From NCBI GenBank assembly GCA_023423895.1, contig JAFAER010000010.1:1-64000 (forward strand): DNA of 64,000 bases, given 5' to 3'. Both the position numbers and the translations under genes were made by a program. This document shows positions 59,148-64,000 of the stretch, piece by piece. Below the pieces are notes generated by a model. The model did no database searches and was not told where the DNA came from. It saw only the letters and a list, made by a program, of their open reading frames with translations. How positions within the stretch are numbered: the stretch's first letter is position 1; each line of letters begins with the position of its first letter. The DNA is from Pseudomonadota bacterium (GTDB taxonomy: Bacteria > Myxococcota_A > Polyangia > Polyangiales > Polyangiaceae).

Positions 59148-60220
59148 CGAGGTCCTCCGGACGGTGGCAGCGAGGCGGGCGGCAGCGAGGCGGGTGGCAG
59201 CGCGCTCGGAGGCATCGACGCCGGCCCCGGTGGAAGCGATCCGGGTGGCGGTGACATCGCGCGCGCGGCGAGCGCTGCGCGGATCGCGTCCAGCGAGAGA
59301 GTGCTCGGCTCGACGAGCTCGACGTCGACGCGCGCCGTCGCGATGGCGTGCGTGATCGCCCTCGCCAGGCGCTCGACCTCGCGACCGGTCACGAGCACCG
59401 CCACGGCATCACCGGCATACGCGGCCGTCTCGACGCGAGTGACGGCGTCCGAGCCACTGAGCGCGCTCACGAGCGCCGCCGCCCCGAGCTTGCCTGCGCG
59501 CGGTGATACGACGATCCGGGTCGACGCGTTTCCTTCCGGGCCCAGCGTCATGTGCGCGAGCTCGGGCGGGAGCGGGGCGTACACGCCGGCCGTGAGGACG
59601 GCGAGACGATCGGCGAGCCGCGTCGCATCGCGTGGCGATCCGCTCGTCACGACGACACACGACGTTGCCGACCGCGTACGGATCGCTTCGACGACGAGAC
59701 TCAACGCAACGGCGTCCATCGCGACGAGAGGCTCCTCCACGAGGAGGACGTCGGCGCGCGACGAGAGCGCGATCGCGAGCGTGACGGCGCGTCGTTCCTC
59801 GACGGAGAGCGAGCGGATGCGCCGCCCCGCGAGGCCCGCAATGCCGAGAGGAGCGAGGCGTTCACTGGCCGGGCGTCGCGGCTCGCCACGGACCTCACCG
59901 GCGAGATCGCAGATCTCCTCGACGCGGAGCGCATCCGGCAGAGGAGCATCGAGCGCGACGCGCGCGATCCGCACGCGTGCGGCCTCAGGCATGCCGCCGA
60001 AAACGGCCACGCGCCCCGCGGCCGGCTTCACCGTGCCGTCGATCACGTCGAGCAGCAGCGCCGTTCCGTCCTTCGGGCCTCCGATGACGCCCAGCACGCC
60101 GCGCGAGTGCTCGAGGCTGACATGCGTGAGCACCACACGCGCCTGCGTCCTCTCGAAGAGGCCGCGCGCGCGCGGAAGGACGACGCGCCCACGAGCCGAC
60201 ACCGCGCCGAGCTGGATCAT
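59144..60220 (-). CDS. ABC ATPase-like protein with degenerate nucleotide-binding motifs
   Basis: A 358-residue protein with the overall ABC ATPase order, but the key motifs are eroded. The Walker A region reads GGPKDGTALLL, without GK[S/T]; the signature region reads RSLSVEERRAVTLAIALSSRA in place of LSGGQ; Walker B reads VLLVEEPL, the catalytic Glu possibly kept. The H-loop-like CVVVTSGS lacks His. A C-terminal domain of about 100 residues ends in Pro-rich repeats (LPPASLPPASLPPSGG). ATP hydrolysis is doubtful. Overlaps both partner genes by ATGA, so it still behaves as part of a transporter-like unit. Confidence 0.8.
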   Translation of the reverse strand: MIQLGAVSARGRVVLPRARGLFERTQARVVLTHVSLEHSRGVLGVIGGPKDGTALLLDVIDGTVKPAAGRVAVFGGMPEAARVRIARVALDAPLPDALRVEEICDLAGEVRGEPRRPASERLAPLGIAGLAGRRIRSLSVEERRAVTLAIALSSRADVLLVEEPLVAMDAVALSLVVEAIRTRSATSCVVVTSGSPRDATRLADRLAVLTAGVYAPLPPELAHMTLGPEGNASTRIVVSPRAGKLGAAALVSALSGSDAVTRVETAAYAGDAVAVLVTGREVERLARAITHAIATARVDVELVEPSTLSLDAIRAALAARAMSPPPGSLPPGPASMPPSALPPASLPPASLPPSGGPR

Positions 60221-61059
60221 GACTCCTCTCTCTCGCCGAGGAGTAGGCGACGGCGAATGAAGAACGTCGCGACGCCACCGAAGATCGCGACCGCCACGAG
60301 CGCGCGAAGGAATCGCAATGCGTCCACCGAACCTGGGCCGAGGGACGATCGCAGCGCCGCCAGCGCCGACGGGATGGCGAAGAGCTCGGTCACCTCCGTC
60401 GGAAGTGGACCGGTGAGCGCGTTAGACAGGATCTCCGGCACGACGAGCACGAAGAGGAGCGCGAAGTATCCGGAGAGGCGCGTGCGCGAGCCGAGCGCCG
60501 CGAACGCGACCGGAGCGACGACGGCCGCAAACGCGAACGCGTAGACCACCGCACCGAGCGTCGACTGCGCCGTGAGCGCGACCGTTCGCAGCTGCAAAGC
60601 CCCGGCAAGCGCCGCCAGCGAGACGAGCAACGTGCCGCCTCCGACGACGATCGCGAGGACCGCGACGAGCCCGCCGACCCGGGCCAGGAGATATCCATGC
60701 ACGGTCGTCGTTCGCGAGACGAACAGGTGGCGGATGCCTTCGGCGCGGTCGCGACGCAGCGCGCCCGCAGAGACGGCGACGGCGTGCAAGAAGCCGCCAC
60801 CCCAGGCGAGCGCGCTCGATGCGAGGGTCGGCATGCTCTCGACGGGCGCGTCTCCACCGCGACGAGCGAAGGCGATCGCGATCACGCAGAGGACCAGCAC
60901 GGTGAAGACGGACACCGCGATCGACACGAGCGCGAGAGGCCCGCGGCGCGCCAGCGTCGCCCCGAGGAGCACGAGCGTGGCCCCGCCCGCACGCCGGCGC
61001 TCGGCGCGCGCCGAGGGACCTGGCCCCTGCGGGAGGCTCACGGGCGAGGTCGGTGCCAT
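60217..61059 (-). CDS. ABC-2-like membrane protein
   Basis: A 280-residue protein with about six transmembrane helices (LVSIAVSVFTVLVLCVIAI, LAWGGGFLHAVAVSAGALRR, LVAVLAIVVGGGTLLVSLAA, VVYAFAFAAVVAPVAFAALG, YFALLFVLVVPEILS, ALVAVAIFGGVATFFIRRR). It is the first gene of the three-gene minus-strand set. ATG 61059 is taken; the frame is open to 61206 but that stretch is basic and unlike a membrane-protein N-terminus. The 61059-61214 gap to the divergent gene would contain both promoters. Confidence 0.72.
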   Translation of the reverse strand: MAPTSPVSLPQGPGPSARAERRRAGGATLVLLGATLARRGPLALVSIAVSVFTVLVLCVIAIAFARRGGDAPVESMPTLASSALAWGGGFLHAVAVSAGALRRDRAEGIRHLFVSRTTTVHGYLLARVGGLVAVLAIVVGGGTLLVSLAALAGALQLRTVALTAQSTLGAVVYAFAFAAVVAPVAFAALGSRTRLSGYFALLFVLVVPEILSNALTGPLPTEVTELFAIPSALAALRSSLGPGSVDALRFLRALVAVAIFGGVATFFIRRRLLLGEREES

Positions 61060-61173
61060 GAGCCTCGAAAAGACCACAGCTTCGACCGGTGCGGAAGGTC
61101 CTGGGTTGGGCTCGACCGTCCGCGCCCTTCTCCGCCGCTTCTCCGCCCGCTCCCCGGTGCTCGAGCTACGCCG

Positions 61174-61182
61174 TGCTATAGG
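61174..61182 (+). promoter_or_regulatory. Extended -10-like box upstream of the membrane AAA-like gene
   Basis: TGCTATAGG at 61174-61182, 31 nt before ATG 61214. It supports that start over the ATG at 61058, which would overlap the divergent start codon. Confidence 0.4.
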
Positions 61183-61213
61183 CTCCTTCGCCAGTCGTTT
61201 TGGCACGCGTTCG

Positions 61214-63577
61214 ATGTTGTCCCGCCGGCGTCTTCCGCTTCTCGTCGCCTTCCCCGCGCTCTACGTCGGCATCGCGGCGGTGCGTGGCGGAGAGGTGCGT
61301 CCGTCGGTCTGGCTCCTCGTCGCGCTCGCCGTGGTCGTGGCGCTCATCGGCGGCCGGATCCCGGAAGGAACGGAGCCCGCCGCGGCCCGCCTGCGACTGT
61401 GGACCGCCGCAGGGGTCTCCGTCGCGATCGCGACAGCGGCACTGACCACGCGCCCGCCCTGGGCCGCGCTCGCGCGCGAGGTGGGTGCCTTCTTCGCGAT
61501 GCTCGCTGCGCTTCGAGCGATTCACCGGATCGAAGGCGACGTCGGACTCGCGCCGAAGGCGACCGAAGCCGCGGCTCCGCCGGGCTTCAGCCCGCGCGCG
61601 ATCTATCGAGCAGGCATCGGAGCGACCGCGCTCACGTGGGGCACTGCCGCTCTCTTCGACGGGATGGCGCTCTTCGGCGCTGCATCGAACGACTCCGCAC
61701 CGTTCGTCGCCGCCGGGGCGGGCGTGATCTCCGTGTTCGGCCTCGGCGCAACGGCGCTCCTCATCGCAGGGGCGCGCCATCTCGAGCTCGAGGTACGTCC
61801 TCGCGCGCTCGTCTGCGCGGGCGCCGTCGCGCTCGCTCTTCTCCTCTCCGTCGCGCTCGCGCTTTCGAGCACGATGCCGACGGACGCCGCCATCGCGCTC
61901 GGAGCGGCCATAGCGTCGGCGCTCGTCGTGCGCGTCGCTCGAACGCGTGATCCACTCGCTCTCGCTCGCAACGGGCGGCGTACGCTGACGCTCATCCTCT
62001 TCGGCGGACCGGTCGCTGCGCTTGCGGCAATCGCGGTCGAAGGACGAATGAGTGGACCGAGCGGCATCGCACTGGCCCTCGCGGTCGTTGCGCTCGGTGT
62101 TGGCGCGCTCGCGCCGAAGCTCGAGGAGCCATTCCTCCCCGTGAAGGGGATCATGCTCCAGGCGCTCGCCGAAGCGCGTAGAGCAGCACGCGAGCGCGAA
62201 GCGCGCACGGCGATGGCGCACGCCCTCGTGCGCATCCGCGAAGCCTGCGCCGTGGGGATGGGGCCGACGGCGGCTCCGTCGCCCGAGCTGTGGCTATTGC
62301 ATCCTACACGTGTCCTCACCGTCAACGCTGCGGGCTATCTCCAGGAGCGCTCGGCAGAGCTTCCGGCCGAGATCTTCGACGTCGCCCTCGGCGAACCGTA
62401 TGCCACGCTGCGGACCTCCGTTCTGCGCGCGCTCGAGGTACGCCGCGCCGATCTGAGGCCGCTGCTCGCCTGGCTCGACCATCGCGAGGCCATCTTCGCG
62501 ACGGTGATCGCGGAGTCCGACGATCCGGACGGGCTGCTCGTCGTCCCGGCAGGTGCACGGAGCGAGGAGCTGACGCTCGAGGAGGTGCGCGCCGCGAAGC
62601 TCCTTGCCGACGCTTTCGTCGCCGTCTCCCAGGCGACGAGCGCCCGCGAGCGCCATCTCGCTCGCGAGCGCGACCTGCAACGTCGCATCGACGACCTCGA
62701 CGACGAGGCCGCTCGCCTACGGCACACGCTCGATCTCGAGGTCGGCCGTCATGCGCTCGCCGCAGCGAGGCTCGCACGCCCGGCGACGGTCGGGATCTAC
62801 TCCGCCGCCTCACGCATGGCGTTCGATGCGCTGGAGCGGCGCATCGCCCAGGATGCACCAACGGTCCTGGTCGCCCGCGCCGGGATCGATCCGGTCCCGT
62901 ACGTCGCGCGCGCGCACCTGTCGGGACCACGTAAGAGCGGGCCGTTCGTCGTCGTCGACGGGACGTCCTCGCGCGAGCACGACGTGGATCGCTGGAACGA
63001 CGAGCGCTCGAGCCCCCTGGCGCTGGCCGATCGCGGGCTCCTCTTCCTCGTCGACGGCGCCGCGTTGCCGCGCGAGGTCCAGGTGCTCATCGCAAGGACG
63101 ATCGCGGAGCGCCGGCCACCGTGGGAGCGAGCAACACCGCTCGACATCTCCGTGGCGCTCAGCGCAACCGCTCCGCTCGACGAGCTCGTGGAGAGCGGCC
63201 GCGTCGCGCCCGAGCTCGCCGCCCGCTTCGAGGGCAGCGAGCCAATCGTCCTGGCGCGGCTCCGGGAGCGTCCGGAGGATCTCCGCTCGATCGTCGCCGA
63301 TCGCCTCGCCCGCGAGGGGCTGCGCGTCCACGGCCGTCCCATCGGCATCGAAGCCGCTGCGTTCGGCCGTCTCGTCGAATACAGCTTCGACGGCGAGGAC
63401 GCCGAGCTCGCTTCGATCGTCACGAAGCTCGTCGCTCGGGTCTCGGGCGACGTCGTTCGTGCGGCCGACGTCGATGCGCTCGGGTTGATCTCCTCGGAAG
63501 CGGAGGAGAAGGTGGTCGACGAGTCGAGTCGCTGGCCGGAGCGCGTGCGGTCGGCGTCGAACACCGACGGCGATTGA
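61214..63577 (+). CDS. Polytopic membrane protein with coiled coil and degenerate sigma-54-activator AAA domain
   Basis: About 787 residues. Residues 1-320 hold nine or ten transmembrane helices. About 375-475 may be a GAF-like domain (LLHPTRVLTVNAAGYLQERS, EAIFATVIAESDDPDGLLVV). About 478-520 is a coiled coil (RERDLQRRIDDLDDEAARLR). About 535-780 aligns in order with the NtrC-type AAA domain: TVLVARAGIDPVP where Walker A should be, SPLALADRGLLFLVDGAALP in place of Walker B, ELAARFEGSEPIVLARLRER matching the R-finger/LRERPEDL block, then GRLVEYSFDGEDAEL for the WPGN(V)REL motif. There is no GKE/T, no GAFTGA loop and no C-terminal HTH. It is thus unlikely to hydrolyse ATP or contact sigma-54. 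An alternative start is 61058. Confidence 0.82.
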   Translation: MLSRRRLPLLVAFPALYVGIAAVRGGEVRPSVWLLVALAVVVALIGGRIPEGTEPAAARLRLWTAAGVSVAIATAALTTRPPWAALAREVGAFFAMLAALRAIHRIEGDVGLAPKATEAAAPPGFSPRAIYRAGIGATALTWGTAALFDGMALFGAASNDSAPFVAAGAGVISVFGLGATALLIAGARHLELEVRPRALVCAGAVALALLLSVALALSSTMPTDAAIALGAAIASALVVRVARTRDPLALARNGRRTLTLILFGGPVAALAAIAVEGRMSGPSGIALALAVVALGVGALAPKLEEPFLPVKGIMLQALAEARRAAREREARTAMAHALVRIREACAVGMGPTAAPSPELWLLHPTRVLTVNAAGYLQERSAELPAEIFDVALGEPYATLRTSVLRALEVRRADLRPLLAWLDHREAIFATVIAESDDPDGLLVVPAGARSEELTLEEVRAAKLLADAFVAVSQATSARERHLARERDLQRRIDDLDDEAARLRHTLDLEVGRHALAAARLARPATVGIYSAASRMAFDALERRIAQDAPTVLVARAGIDPVPYVARAHLSGPRKSGPFVVVDGTSSREHDVDRWNDERSSPLALADRGLLFLVDGAALPREVQVLIARTIAERRPPWERATPLDISVALSATAPLDELVESGRVAPELAARFEGSEPIVLARLRERPEDLRSIVADRLAREGLRVHGRPIGIEAAAFGRLVEYSFDGEDAELASIVTKLVARVSGDVVRAADVDALGLISSEAEEKVVDESSRWPERVRSASNTDGD

Positions 63578-63580
63578 CCG

Positions 63581-64000
63581 TCAGTAGCGGCACATCCCCG
63601 CCGAGCAATAGTAGCTGGTGGGGCAGACCTTTCCGCACGCGCCGCAGTTCTGGGCATCGCTCTGGATGTTCACGCACTCGTCGTCGCAAAGCGCCTGACC
63701 GGTGCTGCAGCTCGCGAAGCTGTGGCTCTCCGTCGAACGCGTGATGAGCTCGACCCAACCTTCCGGCTGCACGGCTTGTCCGCCCGAAAGCTCGCCGAAC
63801 GTCTTCTTGCCCTTCCGCACTTCGCGGCGCTCTCGCGTGACGGAGATCGACACCGACGACGACGACTCCCCTTCACTCGACGTCACCTCGCGGATGACCG
63901 CTCGCGGGATCTCGAAGGAGCCCGTCGCATCGTCGGCCTGGCACTTGGCCACGCCGCCAGGTCCGCTCGCACCGACGTAGATGGTGTCCTCGCCGGGGAC
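63581..64000 (-). CDS. Cys-rich secreted protein, C-terminal part (5' end outside window)
   Basis: The frame is open to the window edge, so the internal GTG at 63952 is not necessarily the start; VPGEDTIYVGASGPGG precedes it. The visible 139 residues include a strand-rich region and a C-terminal module LCDDECVNIQSDAQNCGACG followed by KVCPTSYYCSAGMCRY. The NCGACG core is the same as in the lipoprotein at 50905-52065. The stop lies 4 nt from the stop of the convergent gene. Confidence 0.75.
   Translation of the reverse strand, partial: VPGEDTIYVGASGPGGVAKCQADDATGSFEIPRAVIREVTSSEGESSSSVSISVTRERREVRKGKKTFGELSGGQAVQPEGWVELITRSTESHSFASCSTGQALCDDECVNIQSDAQNCGACGKVCPTSYYCSAGMCRY

Noticed and set aside
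61058..61213. Start of the membrane AAA-like gene at ATG 61058
   Set aside because: It would overlap the divergent ATG at 61057-61059, leaving no control region; TGCTATAGG at 61174-61182 favours ATG 61214.

Overview
The window is very G+C-rich with strongly G/C-ending codons. It carries an unusually dense set of secreted lipoproteins with Asp/Ala/Gly-rich linkers, FHA proteins, IgGFc-binding-type proteins, Cys-rich NCGxCG modules, beta-propellers and degenerate signalling ATPases. Together these point to a chromosomal segment of a myxobacterium (Myxococcota, probably Polyangia). This is an inference from gene content; no rRNA, tRNA, CRISPR array, IS transposase or phage module was seen.

Layout. 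1-1545: two divergent paralogous CinA/MoaB-type genes in an inverted repeat. 1586-8754: alpha/beta hydrolase plus PDZ lipoprotein, a twin-FHA membrane protein, free-Met-(R)-sulfoxide reductase, a KAS III-like protein lacking two catalytic residues, a GT22-type mannosyltransferase and a hemerythrin-like protein. 8856-19222: a tail-anchored protein of unknown role, small orphan proteins, a radical-SAM protein, mannose-6-phosphate isomerase, a PrsW-type protease, a short prepilin peptidase and several hypotheticals. 19260-25096: a fused sugar dehydrogenase/dihaem cytochrome lipoprotein, a papain-fold lipoprotein and an ALDH7-type dehydrogenase. 25097-28690: two tandem IgGFc-binding-type lipoproteins (a third is at 55746).

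30117-33225 is a compact unit: promoter, a lipoprotein protein-arginine deiminase with all catalytic residues of the animal PAD family, a translationally coupled secreted HEAT-repeat protein, and a terminator. 33327-34994 has no convincing gene. It holds two copies of a nested-palindrome repeat element, a 75-bp tandem expansion, a 15-bp tandem array and a terminator. 35048-43818: two outer-membrane beta-barrels, a Cys-rich lipoprotein, a decayed ADP-ribosylglycohydrolase, a TetR regulator, a hybrid histidine kinase and a YfiM-like protein. 43848-48218 is a giant zinc metalloprotease lipoprotein.

49461-57482 looks like an ECF sigma regulon. The sigma gene and a downstream chain of five stop/start-overlapping lipoprotein genes carry the same two-block promoter-like motif at the same distance from their starts. 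58461-63577: an ABC-type cassette with a degenerate ATPase, divergent from a membrane protein ending in a degenerate sigma-54-activator AAA domain. The window ends inside another Cys-rich gene.

Across the window many genes have a TAnnnT-like hexamer 6-8 nt before the start codon, most of them with no Shine-Dalgarno sequence, suggesting widespread leaderless transcription. Other genes (for example those starting at 18020, 30328, 36343, 48218 and 49511) have clear ribosome-binding sites.
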